From the NCBI RefSeq assembly GCF_012927355.1, contig NZ_JABBGK010000001.1, forward strand, positions 496,001 through 560,000: a stretch of DNA of 64,000 nucleotides. The letters run 5' to 3'. Positions 8,328 to 15,855 of the stretch are shown here, in pieces. The translations under genes and the position numbers were made by a program. The stretch is from Rhizobium terricola (GTDB lineage Bacteria; Pseudomonadota; Alphaproteobacteria; Rhizobiales; Rhizobiaceae). Numbering within the stretch: position 1 is the first letter of the stretch; each line of letters begins with the position of its first letter. The notes beneath the pieces are model-generated. The model saw only the letters and a list, made by a program, of their open reading frames with translations. It made no database searches and was not told the DNA's origin.

Positions 8328-9232
8328 CCGATCAGCATCTGGTGATGTTCGTGGCGCAGCTTGGTCACGGCGTCGAACAGGCCGTAACGGTCCCACTTCA
8401 TCTGCCACTCGCCCGGCTTGCCGCTGATCGAGAAGAGATTGAAACCCGCAGCCGGTTTATGGGCGCCCGGGCCTTGCGAGGCCGAAGATATGCCAACGAC
8501 GGGGACCCGTTTGCCGTGGCTGTCGAGCCAGTAGAGTGTGTTGAGGTGGGTGTGGCCGTGCAAGACGAGCTCGGCGCCGCCCATCGAGATCGCGGCCGCG
8601 AAACGGCGAATGCCGATCATGCGCTTGTGGGACGCCGCGGCACCCCGGATCGGCGGGTGGTGGATCATCACGACGCGGAACAGGCCTTCCTCGCCGGCTG
8701 CCTTCAGCAACTCGACGGTCTCGCGCGCCTGGCGCGCACTGAAATAGCCCGTTGCCGAAAAAGGAGGCGTGGCGATCGAGGTGGAACAGCCGATCATCGC
8801 CACCGGGCCGCGCCGACGAATATAGGGAAAGAGCTTGTAGCCTTCCTTCCAGATCAGCGGATCGTCGTCGCCGCGCAGATAGTCGTACCAGGCCTGCACC
8901 GCCTTGTCGTGGGCACCGGGCACATAGGCGTCGTGATTGCCGGGCACGACGGAGGTGTCGAGGGGCGCGCCCGTGCGGCGCAGCCATTCGGCGGCAAGCC
9001 GGATCTCGATGCCGGAGGCGAGGTTGACGAGGTCGCCGGTGATGGCGAGATGGTCGGGCGCCTGTTCGCGGATGCCTTCGATGACGAGGTCCAGCGCGTT
9101 GGCGAAAAGGTGCTTGCGCCGGTTGCGGTGCCAGTTCACATATCCGGTGATGCGTTTGGAGGCGAGTTCGCGGAACGTCAGATTCGGCAATGGGCCCAGA
9201 TGGACGTCGGATATATGCGCGAGCTTGAACAT
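8324..9232 (-). CDS. Calcineurin-like metallophosphoesterase
   Basis: 302 residues with all five metallophosphoesterase blocks in order: HISDVHLG, GDLVN, PGNHD, MIHHPPI and HGHTHLN. These coordinate two divalent metals. Members close to this length include cyclic-nucleotide phosphodiesterases (CpdA-type) and UDP-diacylglucosamine hydrolases, but no specific substrate signature is obvious. There is no signal peptide, so it is probably cytoplasmic. ATG 9232 was chosen because the conserved first strand starts right after it; NUDIX is divergent 41 bp away. Confidence 0.85.
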   Translation of the reverse strand: MFKLAHISDVHLGPLPNLTFRELASKRITGYVNWHRNRRKHLFANALDLVIEGIREQAPDHLAITGDLVNLASGIEIRLAAEWLRRTGAPLDTSVVPGNHDAYVPGAHDKAVQAWYDYLRGDDDPLIWKEGYKLFPYIRRRGPVAMIGCSTSIATPPFSATGYFSARQARETVELLKAAGEEGLFRVVMIHHPPIRGAAASHKRMIGIRRFAAAISMGGAELVLHGHTHLNTLYWLDSHGKRVPVVGISSASQGPGAHKPAAGFNLFSISGKPGEWQMKWDRYGLFDAVTKLRHEHHQMLIG

Positions 9233-9273
9233 GGCGCTTGTCTTAAAGGCGCGGTGCGACAGGAGCAAGAAGA

Positions 9274-9765
9274 ATGAGCCAGTCGAGCGACAGGGATGAG
9301 AGGCTGACGGGTGGACGCAGCCTGCTGGTCCGGCTTCTGCACGGCTATTTTGCCGTGTCGCGTGGCATGACGCTCGGCGTGCGGGCCGCCTGTTTCAACG
9401 AGGAGGGCAAGGTCTTCCTCGTGCGCCATTCCTATGTTCCGGGCTGGTACATGCCGGGCGGCGGGGTGGAGCGGCGCGAAACCGCGCTTCAGGCGCTCGA
9501 AAAGGAGTTGCGCGAGGAGGGGAACCTGATGCTGACCGCCCGGCCCGAACTCTTCCATGTCTATTTCAACAGTCGCATCAGCCAGCGCGACCATGTGCTC
9601 TTCTACAAGGCTCAGGTCGTGCAGACGGCGCCGCGCCTTGCCGATCGCGAGATCGTCGAATGCGGCTTCTTCGATCCCGCCGATCTGCCGGACGAGGTGA
9701 CCGCCGCCACGCGGCGACGGCTTCTCGAACTGAGCGGGACGGTTACGCCTGCCGATATCTGGTGA
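9274..9765 (+). CDS. NUDIX hydrolase
   Basis: 163 residues. The NUDIX box runs from GGGVERRETALQALEKELRE into EEGNL, matching GX5EX7REUXEEXGU except that the last glycine is followed by Asn. Such enzymes hydrolyse nucleoside diphosphates linked to another moiety; substrate cannot be assigned. The C-terminal 22 nt overlap the end of the convergent glutathionyl-hydroquinone reductase gene. Confidence 0.85.
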   Translation: MSQSSDRDERLTGGRSLLVRLLHGYFAVSRGMTLGVRAACFNEEGKVFLVRHSYVPGWYMPGGGVERRETALQALEKELREEGNLMLTARPELFHVYFNSRISQRDHVLFYKAQVVQTAPRLADREIVECGFFDPADLPDEVTAATRRRLLELSGTVTPADIW

Positions 9766-10762
9766 CGTCCGCCTGCGCTGATAGACCTTCCCGTCCGTGC
9801 GGCCGGTCGAGATCGAGCTCTGGCCCGACGGGTACGATGCCGGTCGGATTGATCGTCTTGTGGCTGCGATAGTAGTGATGCTTGATGTGGTGGAAGTCGA
9901 CCGTTCCGGCCACGCCCGGCGTCTGGTAGAGGTCGCGCACATAGGCCGAAAGGGTCGGATAGTCTGCGATGCGGCGGATGTTGCACTTGAAATGGCCGAC
10001 ATAGACCGGGTCGAAACGGATGAGCGTGGTGAACAGCCGCCAGTCGGCCTCGGTCATCGCGTCGCCGAACAGGTAGCGCTGGCCGGACAGCCGCTCTTCC
10101 AGTTCGTCGAGCATGGCGAAGAGCGGATAGACCGCACTTTCATAGGCTTCCTGGGTCGTGGCAAAACCGGCCTTGTATACGCCGTTGTTGACCCGGTCGT
10201 AGACGCGGGCATTGAGGGCGTCGATTTCCTCGCGCAGCGTGAGCGGCGACAGGTCGAGGGTGGAACCGGTCAGGCCGTCGAAGGTGCTGTTGAACATCCG
10301 GATGATGTCGGCGGATTCGTTCGAGACGATCGTACCCGCCTGCTTGTCCCAAAGCACCGGTACCGTGACGCGGCCGGAATAGGCCGGATCGGCCTTCAGG
10401 TAGATCTGGTAGAGGTAGTCCGAGCCGAACAGATGATCGACGGTGGCGCCGTCGCGGTCGTGGAACTCCCAGCCGTTTTCCACCATCAGCGGATCGACGA
10501 TCGACAGCGAGATCAGGTCCTCGAGGCCCTTCAGCTTACGGAAGATCAGCGTGCGATGGGCCCAGGGACAGGCCAGCGAAACGTAGAGATGATAGCGGCC
10601 CGCCTCGGCCCTGAAGCCTCTGCGGCCGGTCGGTCCGGCGGCGCCGTCGGCGGTCACCCAGTTGCGGAACTGCGCCTGCGAACGCTTGAAATGGCCGGCG
10701 GTCGATTTCGTGTCATACCAGACGTCGTGCCAGACGCCTTCAACGAGCATGCCCATCGGCAT
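9743..10762 (-). CDS. Glutathionyl-hydroquinone reductase (omega-type GST, YqjG/PcpF family)
   Basis: 339 residues. The active-site motif ACPWAH places the reactive cysteine at residue 65, as in glutathionyl-hydroquinone reductases, which reduce GS-substituted hydroquinones. Downstream, the GST N-domain SNESADIIRMFN and the all-helical C-domain with YLFGDAMTEADWRLFTTLIRFDPVYVGHFKCN are the family hallmarks. Either ATG 10762 or ATG 10753 could be the start. Soluble, cytoplasmic. Confidence 0.92.
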   Translation of the reverse strand: MPMGMLVEGVWHDVWYDTKSTAGHFKRSQAQFRNWVTADGAAGPTGRRGFRAEAGRYHLYVSLACPWAHRTLIFRKLKGLEDLISLSIVDPLMVENGWEFHDRDGATVDHLFGSDYLYQIYLKADPAYSGRVTVPVLWDKQAGTIVSNESADIIRMFNSTFDGLTGSTLDLSPLTLREEIDALNARVYDRVNNGVYKAGFATTQEAYESAVYPLFAMLDELEERLSGQRYLFGDAMTEADWRLFTTLIRFDPVYVGHFKCNIRRIADYPTLSAYVRDLYQTPGVAGTVDFHHIKHHYYRSHKTINPTGIVPVGPELDLDRPHGREGLSAQADVTRYRQA

Positions 10763-11016
10763 TCTCCCAGTTGGTGTTCATTTTCTGCCTAATCACATAC
10801 GCCTCGCGGCCCAGATTGGGAGATGCGAATGATTGAACAGTGCGTTTTTCCATTGGACGGGCCGAAAAAATGCTGCTATCCGGAATCCCGCTCAACAAGG
10901 ATAACCCTTTTTCATGACCGCACCACGGACCCTGCGACGACGCTGATGCTTCCCGAACGCCCTTTCGGCGTCATCGAGAACCCATATCTACGTCTGTCTT
11001 CCGGTTCGGTCATTCC

Positions 11017-11553
11017 ATGAAAAATCACGACCTTGTCTACCTCACCGAGGATGCGTCGCACGACGCGGTCATCGAGCATATCAACGAAGAAGCTTTCGGC
11101 CCCGGCCGGTTCACCCGTGCCGCTGCGCGGATCCGCGAGCAGGGGCCGCATGACCGGCACCTCTCCTTCATCTGCGCCGATGACGGCGAGACGATCGCTT
11201 CCGTCCGCATGACCCCGGTGATCGCCGGTTCGGTCAAGGGCCATCTGCTCGGACCGCTGGCGGTCCGGCCGTCGCACAAGAACCGGGGCATTGGCCGCGA
11301 GCTGGTGAGGATTGCCATCGACGCCGCCCGGCGGGCCGGCTCCGAAGCCGTCATCCTGATCGGCGATCCGCCCTATTACATGCCGCTCGGCTTCGAGAAG
11401 GTGGCCTGGAAGGCGCTGGAGTTCCCCGGCCCGGTCGATCCCGCCCGGGTTCTGGTCGTGCCGCTCGGCGCGGACGTGCACGAACGTCTCAACGGCGTGA
11501 TCGCCTGGCGGGACGATGTCGCAGAGGCGGAAGCGCTCAGAAAAGCTTCTTGA
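11017..11553 (+). CDS. GNAT-family N-acetyltransferase
   Basis: 178 residues. Acetyl-CoA binding motif A is visible as LGPLAVRPSHKNRGIGRELVRIA (the Q/RxxGxG/A pyrophosphate loop is R-G-I-G-R), followed by GDPPYYMPLGFEKV, resembling YhbS-type members. Substrate unknown. No clear Shine-Dalgarno precedes ATG 11017, so the start is less sure. The last 17 nt overlap the end of the convergent GNAT gene. Confidence 0.8.
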   Translation: MKNHDLVYLTEDASHDAVIEHINEEAFGPGRFTRAAARIREQGPHDRHLSFICADDGETIASVRMTPVIAGSVKGHLLGPLAVRPSHKNRGIGRELVRIAIDAARRAGSEAVILIGDPPYYMPLGFEKVAWKALEFPGPVDPARVLVVPLGADVHERLNGVIAWRDDVAEAEALRKAS

Positions 11554-11956
11554 GCCAGGTGATCGCGTAGTCGCCGGTGAATTTGTCGATCGCGCCGCAG
11601 ATCTCGTAGCCCTGCCGCTGATAGGCGCGGCGGGCGGCGGGATTGATCGTGTCGATATAGGCGCCGACGCAGCCGCGCAGCTTCGCCTCGTCCTCCGCCG
11701 CCTGCAACAGTCGCCCGGCGGTGCCCGTCCCCCGCAGGCGCTCGGGCACGAACAGCATTTCCGTATAGAGCCAGCCACGGCCCGTGTAACCGATCAGCCC
11801 GCCATCGACCTTCCCGTCCTCGTCCGTCAGGGGGATGAAGAGGTTCTTGCGGTCGGTCGGGCCGAGCATGTCGGTATTGTAGTCGAGGATGCCCTTGCGG
11901 ATCACATCGCGGGCGTCATCGGGGACGGTGTCGGAGAGGGGGAGGGAGTCGATCAT
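11537..11956 (-). CDS. GNAT-family N-acetyltransferase coupled to an upstream toxin-antidote pair
   Basis: 139 residues with MLFVPERLRGTGTAGRLLQAAEDEA (motif A, R-G-T-G-T-A-G) and AARRAYQRQGYEI (motif B), a complete GNAT core. Its ATG overlaps the stop codon of the antidote gene by 4 nt (ATGA), so it is translationally coupled to a toxin-antidote operon. Some GNAT proteins are themselves type II toxins, but this one lacks obvious similarity to that group and may simply be a downstream passenger. Confidence 0.82.
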   Translation of the reverse strand: MIDSLPLSDTVPDDARDVIRKGILDYNTDMLGPTDRKNLFIPLTDEDGKVDGGLIGYTGRGWLYTEMLFVPERLRGTGTAGRLLQAAEDEAKLRGCVGAYIDTINPAARRAYQRQGYEICGAIDKFTGDYAITWLKKLF

Positions 11957-12279
11957 GGGCGGGAATTGTCGGCCAGCGTTGGAGTCTTGTCCAGCGGCTG
12001 GACGGAAAGGCGAAGGCCCATACTGCGCAGAAGGGCGTTCAGGCTGCGGAGCTCCGGGTTACCCTTTTCGGAGAGCGTGCGGTAAAGCTGGGTCGGGTTC
12101 AGATCCGCAGACTTCGCCACGGCCGAGACGCCGCCGAAGGCCTTTGCCATCTGGCGAAGGGTCACCAAAAGCTCGCCCTGGTCTCCATCGGCGAGGATTG
12201 CATCGAGCGTGGCAGCGGCGAGCTCGGGGTCCTCACGGAAAAGGGTCGCCATGGCGTCGTCATGGGATTGATCCTTCAT
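11953..12279 (-). CDS. Addiction-module antidote protein (HigA/HI1420-type)
   Basis: 108 residues. The C-terminal two thirds form an Xre-like helix-turn-helix: FGGVSAVAKSADLNPTQLYRTLS, then GNPELRSLNALLRSMGLRLSV, the pattern of antidotes paired with short RelE-fold killers (HI1419/HI1420 type). It begins 11 bp after the toxin stop and overlaps the following GNAT by 4 nt. It probably represses the operon from sites upstream of the toxin gene. Confidence 0.85.
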   Translation of the reverse strand: MKDQSHDDAMATLFREDPELAAATLDAILADGDQGELLVTLRQMAKAFGGVSAVAKSADLNPTQLYRTLSEKGNPELRSLNALLRSMGLRLSVQPLDKTPTLADNSRP

Positions 12280-12290
12280 CTGATGTTCCT

Positions 12291-12614
12291 TCAATCCTTC
12301 CGGCCCAACCAATCCAACCAGTATGTGCAGGCGCGGTCGATGTCCGCCTCTTGCGTCCGCTTTGTTCCAGCGCATAGAAGCAGCACCACGGTGTCGCCTG
12401 ATCTCGCATAGTAAATCCGGTAACCGGGGCCCACGTCGACACGCAGCTCGCAGACACCCCGCCGCACCGCTTTGAAATCCCCGAAATTTCCTTGCTCCAG
12501 ACGATTGAGGCGCCTGACGATAGCGGTCTTCGCCAACGGATCGCGGAGGTCGCGAAGCCATTCAACGAAGAGATTTCGGCCATCTTGATTCAGGTAGTGG
12601 CGAACTTCTAACAT
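12291..12614 (-). CDS. RelE/HigB-fold addiction-module killer protein
   Basis: 107 residues from ATG 12614. RRLNRLEQGNFGDFKAVRRG and ELRVDVGPGYRIYYARSGD are the signature segments of the HI1419-type killer family, with the YRIYYA strand that carries catalytic-region tyrosines and arginine. The family is RelE-like and thought to cleave mRNA. First gene of a toxin-antidote-GNAT operon. Flanking sequence looks less G+C-rich than the rest of the window, fitting acquisition. Confidence 0.85.
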   Translation of the reverse strand: MLEVRHYLNQDGRNLFVEWLRDLRDPLAKTAIVRRLNRLEQGNFGDFKAVRRGVCELRVDVGPGYRIYYARSGDTVVLLLCAGTKRTQEADIDRACTYWLDWLGRKD

Positions 12615-12917
12615 AGAATTGATTTCGTTTAAAGACGAATATTTTCGGCTCTGCTTCAATTCGTGACTGTGTCCGAGGGGAGCAAGGGAAGAGTCCACGA
12701 ATTTGCGGCCCCAAAAGCCAAGAGAGATTAGCACTCGACTTGGATCGAGCGCAAACCAGGGTTGTATTCTCTTGTATGTTTCGTGCAGATGACGACGCGT
12801 GGCTTCGCTTCCTTCGGGCCACGGTATGGCCAGGAGCCGCGCTATCGGCCCTATAACGACCGCAAGGATTTCACCCCGCGCATTGAACGTTCATCAGCTT
12901 TCGATCATGTTGCCGCC
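12615..12917. promoter_or_regulatory. Upstream region of the toxin operon and of the DUF4239 gene
   Basis: 303 bp with no gene and locally A+T-rich. TTCGT (12624-12628) and ACGAA (12635-12639) form a dyad ending 10 bp from the toxin start, a usual place for a toxin-antidote operator. A second dyad CTCGA-N6-TCGAG lies at 12734-12749. Neither has been tested; promoter positions are not clear. Confidence 0.35.
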
Positions 12918-13721
12918 ATGGAAACACTGATCGACTATTTCACTTCGGCGGCCAGCGGCATCGGCTTCGTTGTCGTGACCATCGGCATCGTCCTCGCAAG
13001 TTACTTCGTGGCGCGAAAGCTGCTTCATCCGGGCGGCGAAGCGGATCGTACGCTGGAGGTCGCCGGGAACGTTGCCGTGCGGGTGGCGACGCTGCACAGC
13101 CTGATCCTCGGCCTCGTCTATGCCCAGGAACTCGACGACTACAAGGCGGTCCGATCCAATCTGATCGACGAGGCCGTGGCGATCTCGGATGTCTTCAACG
13201 ACGTTCGGCGCTATGGTGGGCCGGTCACGCTCGAGGTTCAGCAGGGCCTTGCGAGATATGTCGCGGTCGTCGTCGATGACGAGTGGGGACGTCTGGCGCG
13301 GCATGAGGGGCTTTCGCCTAAAGCATGGCAGGAGTGGGAGGCGGTATATGACACCATCCTGGATCTCACGCCGGTCTCTGAACGGGAGCGCTATCTCAGC
13401 GCGCGGTTGAAGGACAGGGTTTCGGCGATCGCGAAATACAGGCAATTGCGCGAGGCGCCGTCCTTGAACCACTTCTTCTGGCTCTTCTGGGCTCCGGCCC
13501 TCATAGGCCTCGTGATCGTCTCCGCTGCCTTCTACGTCTACCGGCCATCGCGAACGCATCTCGTTCTGTTCAGCCTCTTCGGCGCCTATTCCGGCGTGAT
13601 TCTCTTCTTCATCTTCGCCTTCGGAAATCCGTATGCCAATCCGGGCAAACTGCAGCCGCGTCCCTTCCAGCACCTGCTCGAAGGCGACTTCCGGTCGGTA
13701 TTGCCGCCAAAGTCAGGCTGA
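12918..13721 (+). CDS. DUF4239-type (bestrophin-like domain) membrane protein
   Basis: 267 residues. One membrane helix at ~13-35, a cytosolic or periplasmic helical middle (DEAVAISDVFNDVRRY, RYVAVVVDDEW), and two helices near the C-terminus (~190-245), the layout of DUF4239 proteins. Function unknown. ATG 12918 is preferred to an upstream ATG at 12762 because the preceding frame is polar and unlike the family. Convergent with the large membrane protein gene at 13785. Confidence 0.7.
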   Translation: METLIDYFTSAASGIGFVVVTIGIVLASYFVARKLLHPGGEADRTLEVAGNVAVRVATLHSLILGLVYAQELDDYKAVRSNLIDEAVAISDVFNDVRRYGGPVTLEVQQGLARYVAVVVDDEWGRLARHEGLSPKAWQEWEAVYDTILDLTPVSERERYLSARLKDRVSAIAKYRQLREAPSLNHFFWLFWAPALIGLVIVSAAFYVYRPSRTHLVLFSLFGAYSGVILFFIFAFGNPYANPGKLQPRPFQHLLEGDFRSVLPPKSG

Positions 13722-13784
13722 CACGGAGCAACGGCAAAAACCGTCGGAAATCTGTCGGCCCCCGGCTGGGAGGGGGCGGGTTCC

Positions 13785-15854
13785 CTAACGTCCCTCGCGC
13801 CACCACGTGGCCGATATTGCGAGTAGCAGCACGGCAAGCCCGGCGAAGCCGGCAAACAGCGGCAGGGTGTTGACGCCCTTCAGTACGGTTTCGTCGGTCA
13901 GGCGGACGAGGAGCCGGCTGTCGTCGGCGAGGCGGACGGCGCCGCGCACGGGCAGGATGTCGGGCAGGCGGATGCCGCCATTGCCGTCGTCGAGGCGGGC
14001 GAGGTGTCCCTTCGTCTCCGCGGCAAGCGGTTTCAGCGTGTCGAGCGTCGAGACCATGGCCTTGAATTCCGGCGCATCGACCGCGCCGACATGGACGAGC
14101 GTGGAAAACTCGCCATTGGAGATGGTGAAGAGCCCGGTCTCGTCCATGCGCTTTTCGGCGCGATAGAGGCCGGGGGCGGTTTCGGCGAGCGGCAGTGGCT
14201 CGGTCTTGCCTGAGGGATAGCGCACGGTGGCGGCACCCGGATCGCCGCCGATGGTCTGGCGGGTCACCTCAAGCGTGCGGCCGGAGGCGCGGGCCTTCAA
14301 GGCCTCTTCCTCGAGTTCCGGTTCCTTCATCAGCCAGTGGGCGATGCGGCGATAGAGCGAGACATGCGGGCCGCCGCCTTCGAAGCCGCGGGCCCAGAGC
14401 CAGCCCTGATCGGAGAGCAGCATGGCGACGCGGCCTTCCTCGGCGCGGTCGAGGACCAGAAGCGGGCGGCCGTCGGCGGCGGTCATCACGGTCTCGCCGC
14501 GCGGCGGGTCGACGTCGACGCTGCGGAACCAGCGACCCCAATGCGGCGGCTCGTCGGTCGAGCCGTCGAGGCCGCGGGTGACGGGGTGGCGCTTGCCCTG
14601 GTCGGACAGGCGCGGATAGAAGGCCGCCTGGTGCACCTCGCCTGTCGGCGCGGCCGGCAGGACGGCGGAGAGCGGCGTGATCGCGATCGAATCCTCGCTC
14701 GCATGTTCGGGGCCGGCGGCGATCAGCAGCGCGCCGCCTTTCTTCACGTATTCGGCGATGTAGTCGTAATAGAGGATCGGCAGCACGCCGCGGTGCTGGT
14801 AGCGGTCGAAGATGATCAGGTCGAAATCGTTGATCTTCTCGACGAAGAGCTCGCGGGTCGGGAAGGCGATCAGCGACAGTTCGTTGATCGGCGTGCCGTC
14901 CTGCTTTTCCGGTGGCCTGAGAATGGTGAAATGCACGAGGTCGACGGCGGCGTCCGACTTCAACAGGTTGCGCCAGGCGCGTTCGCCGGCATGGGGCTCG
15001 CCGGAGACGAGCAGGACGCGCAGGTTCTCGCGGATGCCCTCGATCAGGTGGATCGCCTTGTTGTTGACCTCGGTCACTTCGCCGGGCGTCGCGGCGACCT
15101 CGAACTCCAGCACATTGGCGCCGCCGCGCGGAACCTTGAAGCTGAACGGCGTCTCGGCACCCGGGACGGCGTTCAGAGTCGCAATCTCCTCGCCGTTCAT
15201 GCGCACGGTGACGGTTGCCGGCGTGTCGGTGCGACGGCCGTCGTCGAAGACACGGAGCGCCAGTTCCTGTTCCTCGTCGGCGATCCCGAAGCGGGGCGCG
15301 CGCAGCACCTCGATCCGCCGGTCGAACTCGTCGGCCCGACCGGTGATCAGGGAATGGACGGGGGCGTCGAAGCCGAGGGCTGCAGCACCCTGCGGAATGT
15401 CGTGGACCTGGCCGTCGGTCAGGAAGATCGCGCCGCCGATCCGGGCGGGCGGGACGTCGGCGACGGCCGAGGCGAGCGCTTCGAAAAGGCGGGTGGAGGG
15501 GGCGTCGGAGGTCGCCGGATCCTTCACCTCGACGATGCGCGGCTCGATGCGACCGAAACGCGAAAGCCGATCCTTCAGCCCGGCAAGCGCGGCATCGGTC
15601 ATCGCCACGCGCTCCGGCGTTTCCTGGCTCTGGCTGCGGTCGACGACCACCGGCACGACGGTGGAGAGCGGCTCGCGGTCTTCCTGCATCAGCAGGGGAT
15701 TGGCAAGCGCTGCGAGCACGGCCGCCGAGGCGGCGAGGCGGACCGCAGTGCCCCGGATGCGGCGGGCAAAGCCCGCGGTCGCCAGGATCAGCGCGACGAG
15801 TGCCAGGCCGAGAAGCACGAACCACGGGACGAAGGGGGCGAATTCGAGCGTCAT
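13785..15854 (-). CDS. Large membrane protein with vWA-like and glutamine-amidotransferase-like domains
   Basis: 689 residues. Two N-terminal membrane helices (~10-30, ~38-55) precede a vWA-like domain with an intact MIDAS start, DRSQS at 72-76, and FLTDG at 144-148. The middle (NDFDLIIFDRYQHRG, KKGGALLIAAGPEH) looks like a class I glutamine-amidotransferase fold without the catalytic Cys. A C-terminal helix precedes the last basic residues. It is the fourth gene of the MoxR operon; its ATG follows the DUF4159 stop by 1 nt. Function unknown; likely substrate or partner of the MoxR chaperone. Confidence 0.75.
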   Translation of the reverse strand: MTLEFAPFVPWFVLLGLALVALILATAGFARRIRGTAVRLAASAAVLAALANPLLMQEDREPLSTVVPVVVDRSQSQETPERVAMTDAALAGLKDRLSRFGRIEPRIVEVKDPATSDAPSTRLFEALASAVADVPPARIGGAIFLTDGQVHDIPQGAAALGFDAPVHSLITGRADEFDRRIEVLRAPRFGIADEEQELALRVFDDGRRTDTPATVTVRMNGEEIATLNAVPGAETPFSFKVPRGGANVLEFEVAATPGEVTEVNNKAIHLIEGIRENLRVLLVSGEPHAGERAWRNLLKSDAAVDLVHFTILRPPEKQDGTPINELSLIAFPTRELFVEKINDFDLIIFDRYQHRGVLPILYYDYIAEYVKKGGALLIAAGPEHASEDSIAITPLSAVLPAAPTGEVHQAAFYPRLSDQGKRHPVTRGLDGSTDEPPHWGRWFRSVDVDPPRGETVMTAADGRPLLVLDRAEEGRVAMLLSDQGWLWARGFEGGGPHVSLYRRIAHWLMKEPELEEEALKARASGRTLEVTRQTIGGDPGAATVRYPSGKTEPLPLAETAPGLYRAEKRMDETGLFTISNGEFSTLVHVGAVDAPEFKAMVSTLDTLKPLAAETKGHLARLDDGNGGIRLPDILPVRGAVRLADDSRLLVRLTDETVLKGVNTLPLFAGFAGLAVLLLAISATWWREGR

Positions 15855-15855
15855 G

